From Zobellella taiwanensis (GTDB taxonomy: Bacteria > Pseudomonadota > Gammaproteobacteria > Enterobacterales > Aeromonadaceae): a stretch of 64,000 nucleotides of DNA. The stretch spans positions 62,001 through 126,000 of the forward strand of contig NZ_PXYH01000005.1 of NCBI RefSeq assembly GCF_003012795.1, in the 5' to 3' direction. The notes under the pieces are model-generated. The model was not told where the DNA came from and made no database searches. It saw nothing but the letters and a program-made list of their open reading frames with translations. Of the stretch, positions 58,275-64,000 are shown piece after piece. The translations under genes and the position numbers were made by a program. Numbering within the stretch: the stretch's first letter is position 1; each line of letters opens with the position of its first letter.

Positions 58275-58331
58275 TAACTGAAGGTGTCGGCGTTGAACCT
58301 GGGTACTGAGACCGCGATCAAAACGTATTTT
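58275..58331 (-). pseudogene. Decayed tRNA-Gln copy 2
   Basis: Shorter and more eroded than copy 1. On the plus strand it keeps TTGAACCTGGG (T-arm) and CGATCAAAACG (anticodon region, still TTG) at the spacing of intact tRNA-Gln, but both stems are mismatched and the 5' half is lost. Confidence 0.7.
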
Positions 58332-58352
58332 TCTTCAATCATTTCCTGAAAA

Positions 58353-58427
58353 TGGCTGGGGTACCAGGATTCGAACCTGGGAATGGCGGGATCAAAACCC
58401 GCTGCCTTACCGCTTGGCGATACCCCA
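58353..58427 (-). tRNA. tRNA-Gln (anticodon TTG)
   Basis: 75 nt, third identical intact copy with encoded CCA. Second gene of the operon, 6 bp after tRNA-Met. Confidence 0.97.
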
Positions 58428-58433
58428 GCAGAG

Positions 58434-58510
58434 TGGTGGCTATGGCGGGATTCGAACCTGCGACCCCATCATTATGAGTGATGTGCTCTAACCAACTGAG
58501 CTACATAGCC
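58434..58510 (-). tRNA. Elongator tRNA-Met (anticodon CAT)
   Basis: 77 nt, identical to 57967-58043. First gene of the operon, as metT is in E. coli. Confidence 0.95.
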
Positions 58511-58549
58511 ACTTTGCCGTCGATGACTGCTCGTCACCGGACGGGGCGC

Positions 58550-58578
58550 ATTATGCGTATCCGGCTCCGGAGCGTCAA
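58550..58578 (-). promoter_or_regulatory. tRNA operon promoter
   Basis: On the minus strand: TTGACG (58578-58573), 17 nt, CATAAT (58555-58550), then GCGCCCC. The strong -35 and GC-rich discriminator are those of stringently controlled stable-RNA promoters. It lies about 40 nt upstream of tRNA-Met. Confidence 0.88.
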
Positions 58579-58673
58579 CCGTTTTTTCCCGAAAAATAGG
58601 TCACTCTCAACCGTTTGGCCAGAAACTAGGCATGGCAGCGCCGGACCGGTTGGGAAGGCCGGTTTTTTGGCCT

Positions 58674-58706
58674 GAAAACGCAAAAGGCCGGAGAAGTCCC
58701 CGGCCT
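58674..58706 (-). terminator. Terminator of ychF
   Basis: Leftward: AGGCCGG (58706-58700), 8-nt loop, CCGGCCT (58691-58685), then TTTGCGTTTT. The remaining 58579-58673 holds nothing recognisable. Confidence 0.75.
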
Positions 58707-58728
58707 GGTTGCAACGGCGGATGCCGGC

Positions 58729-59820
58729 TCAGACGTTGAACAGGAAGTTCATCACGTCGCCGTCCTTGACGATATAGTCCTTGCCCTCGGAGCGCATCTT
58801 GCCCGCTTCCTTGGCGCCCTGCTCGCCCTTGTAGGCGATGTAATCGTCATAGGCGATGGTCTGGGCGCGGATAAAGCCCTTTTCGAAGTCGGTGTGGATC
58901 TTGCCAGCCGCCTGGGGCGCGGTGGCGCCCACGGGGATGGTCCAGGCGCGTACTTCCTTCACCCCGGCGGTAAAGTAGGTCTGCAGGTTGAGCAACTGGT
59001 AGCCGGCGCGGATCACCCGGTTCAGCCCCGGCTCTTCCAGGCCCATGTCGGCCATGAACTCGGCGGCTTCCTCTGCATCCAGCTCGGCAATTTCCGACTC
59101 CATGGCGGCGCACACCGGCACCACTATGGCGTGCTCGGCGGCGGCGATAGCCTCCACCTCGGCCAGGTAGGGGTTGCCCTCGAAGCCGTCCTCATTGACG
59201 TTGGCGATGTACATGGTGGGCTTGATGGTGAGGAAGTTCAGGTAGGCGATGGCCGCCTTTTCTTCCTTGGTGAGCTCGACACTGCGCAGTACCTGGGCCT
59301 GCTCCAGGGCCGGCAGCAGCTTCTCCAGCACCGTGATTTCAAACTTGGCGTCCTTGTCGCCACCCTTGGCCTTCTTGGCGTTGCGCTGGATGGCCCGCTC
59401 GCAGGTGTCCAGATCCGCCAGCGCCAGTTCGGTGTTGATCACCTCGATGTCGTGACGGGGAGACACCTTGCCCGCCACGTGGATGATGTTGTCGTTTTCG
59501 AAGCAGCGCACCACATGGCCGATGGCGTCGGTTTCACGGATGTTGGCCAGGAACTTGTTGCCCAGGCCCTCGCCCTTGGAAGCACCCGCCACCAGGCCGG
59601 CGATATCCACGAACTCCATGGTGGTGGGCAGGATGCGCTGGGGCTTGACGATCTCGGCCAGGGCATCGAGGCGCTTGTCCGGCACCGGCACCACGCCGGT
59701 GTTCGGCTCTATGGTGCAAAAGGGGAAGTTGGCGGCTTCGATGCCCGCCTTGGTCAGCGCGTTGAACAGGGTGGACTTGCCCACGTTGGGCAGGCCCACT
59801 ATACCGCATTTAAAACCCAT
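58729..59820 (-). CDS. ychF: Obg-like ATPase YchF
   Basis: Ribosome-associated P-loop ATPase (OLA1 family). 363 residues: [15 protein letters not shown] (G1), [17 protein letters not shown] (G3), NVNED in place of the G4 NKxD, which explains ATP preference, and C-terminal TGS domain. Pairs with pth 15 bp upstream, as in E. coli. Confidence 0.97.
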   Translation of the reverse strand: MGFKCGIVGLPNVGKSTLFNALTKAGIEAANFPFCTIEPNTGVVPVPDKRLDALAEIVKPQRILPTTMEFVDIAGLVAGASKGEGLGNKFLANIRETDAIGHVVRCFENDNIIHVAGKVSPRHDIEVINTELALADLDTCERAIQRNAKKAKGGDKDAKFEITVLEKLLPALEQAQVLRSVELTKEEKAAIAYLNFLTIKPTMYIANVNEDGFEGNPYLAEVEAIAAAEHAIVVPVCAAMESEIAELDAEEAAEFMADMGLEEPGLNRVIRAGYQLLNLQTYFTAGVKEVRAWTIPVGATAPQAAGKIHTDFEKGFIRAQTIAYDDYIAYKGEQGAKEAGKMRSEGKDYIVKDGDVMNFLFNV

Positions 59821-59835
59821 AACTGTGTCCTGAGA

Positions 59836-60432
59836 TTACTTGGTGGAGTCGGCATTGAAGGCATGCAGGCGGTTCATCGCCCGGGTCATACCGTCACTGA
59901 ATAAAATATCGGTGGCGCGGACGGCCTCGTCCACGGTGGCGTCGAGCAGGCTCTGTTCGGTCGCCGGCGCCTTGGTCAGCACGAAGCCGGCCACCTGGGA
60001 CTTGTGCCCCGGGTGGCCGATGCCGAGCCGTAGCCGGTAGAAATCCTTGTTGTTGCCCAGACAACCGATGATGTCGCGCAGGCCATTGTGGCCGCCGTGG
60101 CCGCCGCCCTGCTTGAAGCGGGCAGAGCCCGGGGGCAGGTCGAGTTCGTCGTGGGCCACCAGTATCGCCTCGGGCGGGATCTGGTAGAAATTGGCCAGGG
60201 CCGCCACCGCCTTGCCCGAGCGGTTCATAAAGGTGGCCGGGATCAGCAGGCGCACGTCGCGGTTTGCGATGCGCACCCGCCCGGTCCAGCCAAAGAACTT
60301 GCCCTCTTCCCTGAGCTGGGCACCGTGCAGCCGGGCCAGCTCGGTGACGTACCAGGCGCCGGCGTTGTGGCGGGTATGGGCGTATTCCGGGCCGGGATTA
60401 CCAAGCCCGACAATGAGTTCGATAGGATGCAT
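59836..60432 (-). CDS. pth: Peptidyl-tRNA hydrolase
   Basis: Cleaves peptidyl-tRNA released from stalled ribosomes. 198 residues; [19 protein letters not shown] (Asn12, His22), PATFMNRSG and [10 protein letters not shown] hold the catalytic His and Asp. The ATG of MHPIELIV is chosen; a long in-frame extension upstream is non-coding. A GGCGT/ACGCC hairpin (60443-60459) lies in its short leader. Confidence 0.96.
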   Translation of the reverse strand: MHPIELIVGLGNPGPEYAHTRHNAGAWYVTELARLHGAQLREEGKFFGWTGRVRIANRDVRLLIPATFMNRSGKAVAALANFYQIPPEAILVAHDELDLPPGSARFKQGGGHGGHNGLRDIIGCLGNNKDFYRLRLGIGHPGHKSQVAGFVLTKAPATEQSLLDATVDEAVRATDILFSDGMTRAMNRLHAFNADSTK

Positions 60433-60519
60433 AGGCTGAGTCGGCGTTAAAATGACGCCATATTCTAATGAAGAGCGGCAATAATGGCCACCTTGCCGGC
60501 GCCTGCGAGAGGAAGTCGC

Positions 60520-60535
60520 ATATTGTGCACAATAT
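60520..60535. promoter_or_regulatory. 16-bp perfect palindrome, pth/permease gap
   Basis: ATATTGTGCACAATAT, centred midway between two divergent genes (85 bp from the permease start). A/T-rich arms with a TTGTGCACAA core look like a repressor operator. No matching family could be named with confidence. Confidence 0.5.
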
Positions 60536-60616
60536 ACTGTATGATCGTTTGCACCCATTCGGGCCTTTCCGGCCTGTTTTCTCACCGCAGGGATGCCGTT
60601 CACGGAATCGTATCGT

Positions 60617-61345
60617 ATGTTGGAACTTTCTGGTTGGGCCCTGCTCGCCGGCCTGGTCAATGCCCTGGCCGGCGGCGGCCTGTTTTTTACCCTGCCGGCG
60701 CTGCTGGCCATAGGGGTGCCCAGCACCGGCGCCGTGGCCACCGCCAGCGTGGCCTCCTGGCCCGGCTATTTGAGTGCTTTCTGGGGCATGCGCCGCCAGC
60801 TCGGCAGTGGGCCCTGGCTGGCGCTGACGATAGTCGGACTGAGCGGGGGGGGACTGGGGGCGCTGACCTTGGTGCAGTTCAACGCCGACAGCTTCAACTA
60901 CCTGGTACCCTGGCTGCTGCTGGGTGTATGTCTGCTCTACGCCCGTCAGTTGCTGAGCCGGTCGGGGTTTGAAGGGAAGCTCGTAATGAGGCGTCGTGCC
61001 TGGCCGTTGCTGTTGGGCGGCAGCTTTTACGGCGGTTTTTTCGGCGGCGGCCTGGGGGTCTTGCTGATGGCGCTGACCGGCCAGTTGCGCATGGGCTCCA
61101 GCCTGCAGCAGCATGCCATCAAGCTGTATCTGTCGATGCTGGCCAGCGGCGCCACCATACTGGTGTATTCCCTGTCGGGGCTGGTGTACTGGCCGGCCTG
61201 CCTGGTGCTGGCGCTGGGCTACCTGGTTGGCGGCAAGCTGGGCGCCCGGGTGCTGGTGTGGATCCGTCCTCAACTGCTGGCCTGGAGCATTGTGGCGTTC
61301 GGCATCGGCCTGAGCGGCTATTACTTTGTGCGGTTCTATTGGTAA
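60617..61345 (+). CDS. TauE/SafE (TSUP) family membrane permease
   Basis: 242 residues with seven or eight predicted helices; both halves start with the TSUP pattern ([23 protein letters not shown] and [20 protein letters not shown]). The family exports sulfite, sulfoacetate or related anions; substrate unknown here. I choose the ATG of [10 protein letters not shown] (GGAA at 9 nt) over an ATG 24 nt upstream. Its place divergent from pth with a palindrome between suggests its own regulator, not seen in the window. Confidence 0.85.
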   Translation: MLELSGWALLAGLVNALAGGGLFFTLPALLAIGVPSTGAVATASVASWPGYLSAFWGMRRQLGSGPWLALTIVGLSGGGLGALTLVQFNADSFNYLVPWLLLGVCLLYARQLLSRSGFEGKLVMRRRAWPLLLGGSFYGGFFGGGLGVLLMALTGQLRMGSSLQQHAIKLYLSMLASGATILVYSLSGLVYWPACLVLALGYLVGGKLGARVLVWIRPQLLAWSIVAFGIGLSGYYFVRFYW

Positions 61346-61348
61346 TTT

Positions 61349-61467
61349 GGGGACTGGGGACTGAATACACTCACTGCCGAATCCCGAATCCCGAATCCCG
61401 AATCCCGAATCCCGAATCCCGAATCCCGAATCCCGAATCCCGAATCCCGAATCCCGAATCCCGCATT
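61349..61467. repeat. Heptamer array, 12 perfect CCGAATC units
   Basis: Left arm GGGGACT x2 (61349-61362), 14 bp, then CCGAATC x12 (61377-61460) and a degenerate CCGCATT. It begins 3 bp after the permease stop. Same inverted-arm layout as the array at 57578-57750, with a different unit. Confidence 0.93.
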
Positions 61468-61476
61468 CCGGGCACA

Positions 61477-61504
61477 AAAAAGCCCGCGAACACGCGGGCT
61501 TTTT
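61477..61504. terminator. Bidirectional terminator, permease/prs
   Basis: AAAAAGCCCGCG-type left arm, loop AACA, CGCGGGCTTTTT. It sits between two heptamer arrays of different flavour. Confidence 0.92.
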
Positions 61505-61512
61505 AGACTTTC

Positions 61513-61533
61513 AGCTTCTAGCTTTCAGCCATC
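61513..61533. repeat. Heptamer array, AGC-type, at prs stop
   Basis: AGCTTCT, AGCTTTC, AGCCATC, in register to the prs stop codon (TGA, 61534-61532). Confidence 0.7.
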
Positions 61534-62479
61534 AGTGCTCGAACATGGCGGAGATGGACTCTTCGTTGCTGATGCGGCGGATAGCCTCGGCCAGCATGGG
61601 GGACAGGGTCAGCTGCTTGACCTTGTCCAGCGCCCGTATCTCGTCGGTCAGCGGGATGGAGTCGGTGATGATCACCTCGTCGATGACCGAGTCCTTGATG
61701 TTCTGGGCGGCATTGCCGGAGAAGACGGCGTGGGTGGCGTAGGCGAACACCCGCTTGGCGCCGCGCTCCTTCAGGGCTTCGGCGGCCTTGCACAGGGTGC
61801 CGCCGGTGTCGATCATGTCGTCGACAATCACGCAGTCACGGCCTTCCACATCACCGATCAGGTGCATTACCTGGGATACGTTGGCGCGCGGACGGCGCTT
61901 GTCGATGATGGCGATGTCGGTTTCGTCCAGCAGCTTGGCCACGGCACGGGCCCGCACCACACCACCGATATCGGGGGAAACCACCACGGCGTTGTTCAGG
62001 TTTTTGGCCTTCATGTCTTCCAGCAGCACCGGGGTACCGAACACGTTGTCCACCGGCACGTCGAAGAAGCCCTGGATCTGCTCGGCATGCAGGTCAACGG
62101 TCAGCACCCGGTCAACACCCACGCTGGACAGGAAATCGGCCACCACCTTGGCGGTGATCGGCACCCGGGCGGAACGCACCCGCCGGTCCTGGCGGGCATA
62201 GCCGAAGTAGGGGATCACCGCGGTGATACGACCGGCGGAGGCACGACGAAGGGCATCCACCATGACGATCAGTTCCATCAGGTTGTCGTTGGTGGGCGCA
62301 CAGGTGGACTGGATGATGAAGACATCGCCGCCACGTACATTTTCATTGATTTGTACGCTGATTTCGCCGTCGCTGAAGCGGCCGACATCGGCAGCACTCA
62401 GTTTGATAAAGAGACGATCGGCGATACGTTGGGCGAGTTCCGGCGTTGCATTACCAGCAAACAGCTTCATGTCGGGCAC
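61532..62479 (-). CDS. prs: Ribose-phosphate pyrophosphokinase
   Basis: Makes PRPP from ribose 5-phosphate and ATP, feeding nucleotide, His, Trp and NAD synthesis and the Gpt reaction. 315 residues, E. coli length. [17 protein letters not shown], catalytic flexible loop [15 protein letters not shown] loop [14 protein letters not shown] and the C-terminal [12 protein letters not shown] are all present. GTG start at 62479 with GAGG upstream; the ATG three codons later is less likely, given the conserved MPDMK start. Confidence 0.97.
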   Translation of the reverse strand: MPDMKLFAGNATPELAQRIADRLFIKLSAADVGRFSDGEISVQINENVRGGDVFIIQSTCAPTNDNLMELIVMVDALRRASAGRITAVIPYFGYARQDRRVRSARVPITAKVVADFLSSVGVDRVLTVDLHAEQIQGFFDVPVDNVFGTPVLLEDMKAKNLNNAVVVSPDIGGVVRARAVAKLLDETDIAIIDKRRPRANVSQVMHLIGDVEGRDCVIVDDMIDTGGTLCKAAEALKERGAKRVFAYATHAVFSGNAAQNIKDSVIDEVIITDSIPLTDEIRALDKVKQLTLSPMLAEAIRRISNEESISAMFEH

Positions 62480-62717
62480 GGTTGAAAACCTCGGGGTTGT
62501 TTCATGGGTGGCGAGACTGGACGGGGCCGTGAACCCGTGTCGCGGACCCAGGGTCCGCTATCCAGCCCTTTTTTGGAATTCTGGGTTCGGAGCGCCCTGC
62601 AGGCGGCCGGGCGAGAAGGCCCGGACGGCAAGTCGGCCATGGCCGTGTCGTCCTGCAGGCGACTGCCGCAGCGGATTGACCCTCGGGATAAGGGAGAAGG
62701 CGGGCCCACCCCCACCT
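62480..62717 (-). other. 238-bp ispE-prs spacer with strong hairpins
   Basis: No credible gene. It holds a near-perfect palindrome GCGGACCC-A-GGGTCCGC (62542-62558), a CCGGGC/GCCCGG stem near 62608-62627 and a high GC content. It may be a structured prs leader or processing region. I see no clear promoter or PurR box. Confidence 0.4.
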
Positions 62718-63599
62718 TCATGCCATCGCTGCCTGGTCTTTCTTGTCCGATGACGGTCCCCGATCCAGTACCGCCAGGGCAGTCTGCAGGGGAGAGCGGT
62801 TGCAGCCCTTGGCCACGAAACCCTGGCTGCCGGGTGGCGCCTTTGCCAGCACGTTTTCGGCCGCTTCGCGGCTGTTGAAACTGGCAAAAACACAGGCGCC
62901 GGTGCCCGTCATTCTTGACGGCGCGTATTCTAGCAACCAGCCGAGGAGCTTGGCAACCTCGGGCCGGCGCTTTTTGACCAGGGCCTCGCAATCGTTTTCC
63001 CAGGGCAGGGACAGGCGTTGTTCCAGGCTCAGCACCGGGCTGGAACGGGGCAGAGCCGGGTCCTGGAACACGGCGGCGGTAGCCACTTCCACCCCCGGAT
63101 TGAGCACCAGATACCAGGGCTCGGGCGGGGTGGCCGGAGTCAGCCGCTCGCCCACGCCTTCGGCAAAGGCGGCCTGTCCGTGGATAAAGACGGGCACGTC
63201 GGCGCCCAACTGCAGGCCGAGCCGGGCCAGTTGCGGCAGGGTCAGCCCCAGCCGCCACAACCGGTTGAGGGCCACCAGGGTGGTGGCGGCATCGCTGGAG
63301 CCGCCACCCAGGCCACCGCCCATGGGCAGCCGTTTGGTCAGATGGATACGCGCACCCTTGGTGCAGCCGGTCTTGCTCTGCAGCAGGCGGGCGGCGCGAA
63401 TAATGAGGTTTTGCTCCGGCGCCAGCCCGGGCAGGGCGGGGCCCAGGGCCAGCTCGCCATCGGGGGCCGGCTCGAAGCCGAGTTCGTCGCCGTGATCCAG
63501 GAACTGGAACAGGGTCTGCAGGTTGTGGTAGCCGTCATCGCGCCGGCCGGTGACATAAAGGAAGAGATTGAGCTTGGCGGGGGCGGGCAGTGTCATCAT
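62718..63599 (-). CDS. ispE: 4-diphosphocytidyl-2-C-methylerythritol kinase
   Basis: GHMP kinase of the MEP isoprenoid pathway. 293 residues: [21 protein letters not shown] (catalytic Lys), [18 protein letters not shown] (ATP loop), [12 protein letters not shown]. The start ATG overlaps the lolB stop by 4 nt; the next codon is also ATG. lolB-ispE-prs order as in E. coli. The pathway feeds IspA at the left end of the window. Confidence 0.95.
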   Translation of the reverse strand: MMTLPAPAKLNLFLYVTGRRDDGYHNLQTLFQFLDHGDELGFEPAPDGELALGPALPGLAPEQNLIIRAARLLQSKTGCTKGARIHLTKRLPMGGGLGGGSSDAATTLVALNRLWRLGLTLPQLARLGLQLGADVPVFIHGQAAFAEGVGERLTPATPPEPWYLVLNPGVEVATAAVFQDPALPRSSPVLSLEQRLSLPWENDCEALVKKRRPEVAKLLGWLLEYAPSRMTGTGACVFASFNSREAAENVLAKAPPGSQGFVAKGCNRSPLQTALAVLDRGPSSDKKDQAAMA

Positions 63600-64000
63600 G
63601 GGTTCAGCTCCCACTGGCTGATGGCCAGGCGCAGGGTAGTGGTGTTGTGGCTAAGATCCATCCGGCTCGGCAGCCAGAGGCCATCGATACGGGTATAGCC
63701 CAGGTAGTCGAGTCGCCAGCCATGGGCGCGGACGGTTTTCGGCCGTCCGTCAGCATCGTATTCAACCTGGTCCGCCTCACCGGGCAGGCCCTTGATCCAG
63801 TGGGCCAGTTGCTCCACCGGCAGATCCCAGCCGGTCAGGCGGTATACCAGATCGCGGGCGTTGTCGGCGCTATGCCGTTGTCCCTCGCTGTCGATCAGTT
63901 GAATGGTGCCCCGGCGGCGGCTGAGATCGAGTGCCCGCTTGCCGACCACGTTGGTCAGGTTCATCCGGTAGTCGTCGCGCTCCTGGCGCCAGAACAGGCT
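63596..64000 (-). CDS. lolB: Outer-membrane lipoprotein receptor LolB, N-terminus beyond window
   Basis: C-terminal 134 residues, open to the right edge. [15 protein letters not shown]-like strand, [22 protein letters not shown] and the tail [21 protein letters not shown] match LolB, which accepts lipoproteins from LolA and inserts them in the outer membrane. Signal peptide and lipobox lie outside the window. Confidence 0.9.
   Translation of the reverse strand, partial: SLFWRQERDDYRMNLTNVVGKRALDLSRRRGTIQLIDSEGQRHSADNARDLVYRLTGWDLPVEQLAHWIKGLPGEADQVEYDADGRPKTVRAHGWRLDYLGYTRIDGLWLPSRMDLSHNTTTLRLAISQWELNP

Noticed and set aside
60520-60560. The palindrome as a CRP or LexA site
   Set aside because: CRP needs TGTGA-N6-TCACA and LexA CTGT-N8-ACAG; neither fits.
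57578-61467. Tandem arrays as possible CRISPR
   Set aside because: The units are 7 bp with no spacers, and no cas gene is present.
62504-62878. Plus-strand ORF across the ispE-prs spacer
   Set aside because: It continues antisense into ispE, has biased composition and no ribosome site; typical shadow frame.

Overview
The window is GC-rich chromosomal DNA of a marine gammaproteobacterium. Gene content (complete Na+-NQR, Na+-type PomAB flagellar stator, crl, bolA, rlmG, ubiF, an OmpK/Tsx porin) and gene order point to the Aeromonadaceae, in the neighbourhood of Oceanimonas, Zobellella or Oceanisphaera. That placement is inferred from content and order, since no database search was possible. 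I see no prophage, insertion sequence, integron or CRISPR array. Nearly all of it is housekeeping DNA with strong synteny to E. coli and Vibrio.

Layout. 1-2.8 kb: ispA (cut at the left edge) and xseB, divergent from pomAB, which has a consensus sigma-28 promoter. 2.8-11.5 kb: thiI, panE, yajQ, an OmpK/Tsx channel, then a leftward ampG-cyclophilin-yajG-rlmG block divergent from alkB-bolA. 11.9-19 kb: nqrABCDEF with its maturation genes apbE and nqrM, followed by dinB. 20-29 kb: the E. coli-like pepD-gpt-frsA-crl-proBA order, with a chemoreceptor gene between pepD and gpt and no phoE. 29-36 kb: small accessory genes, a ScsB/ScsD thiol-redox operon with a LysE-type exporter and an unrecognised small membrane protein, DUF genes, and aroG with a perfect Fur box in the same intergenic region. 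36-57.6 kb: leftward lipoyl and cell-wall cluster (lipA-lipB-ybeD-dacA-rlpA-mltB-rodA-mrdA-rlmH-rsfS-nadD-holA-lptE-leuS), ybeL, lnt-corC-ybeY-ybeZ, miaB and ubiF. 57.8-58.5 kb: a tRNA operon (Met-Gln-Gln-Met-Leu-Gln) with two decayed tRNA-Gln copies in its spacers. 58.7-64 kb: ychF-pth, a TauE/SafE permease, and lolB-ispE-prs (lolB cut at the right edge).

How the genes work together. NqrA-F pumps Na+ during respiration. ApbE attaches FMN to the NqrB and NqrC threonines, NqrM supports iron-cofactor assembly, and PomAB spends the sodium gradient on flagellar rotation. UbiF makes the quinone and IspA the prenyl precursor. LipB/LipA make lipoyl groups. MrdA, RodA, DacA, RlpA and MltB shape and trim peptidoglycan, and AmpG recycles it. 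LptE, LolB and Lnt build the outer membrane and its lipoproteins.

The least conventional feature is a class of intergenic elements built from 7-bp-period arrays. It has two sequence flavours (AGC-type and GGGA/TCCC-type), most arrays occur as inverted pairs, and they sit at gene 3' ends. Eight intergenic regions carry them, including arrays of 17 AATCCCC and 12 CCGAATC units. One element mixes both flavours, so they look like one family. I could not determine whether the class has been described.
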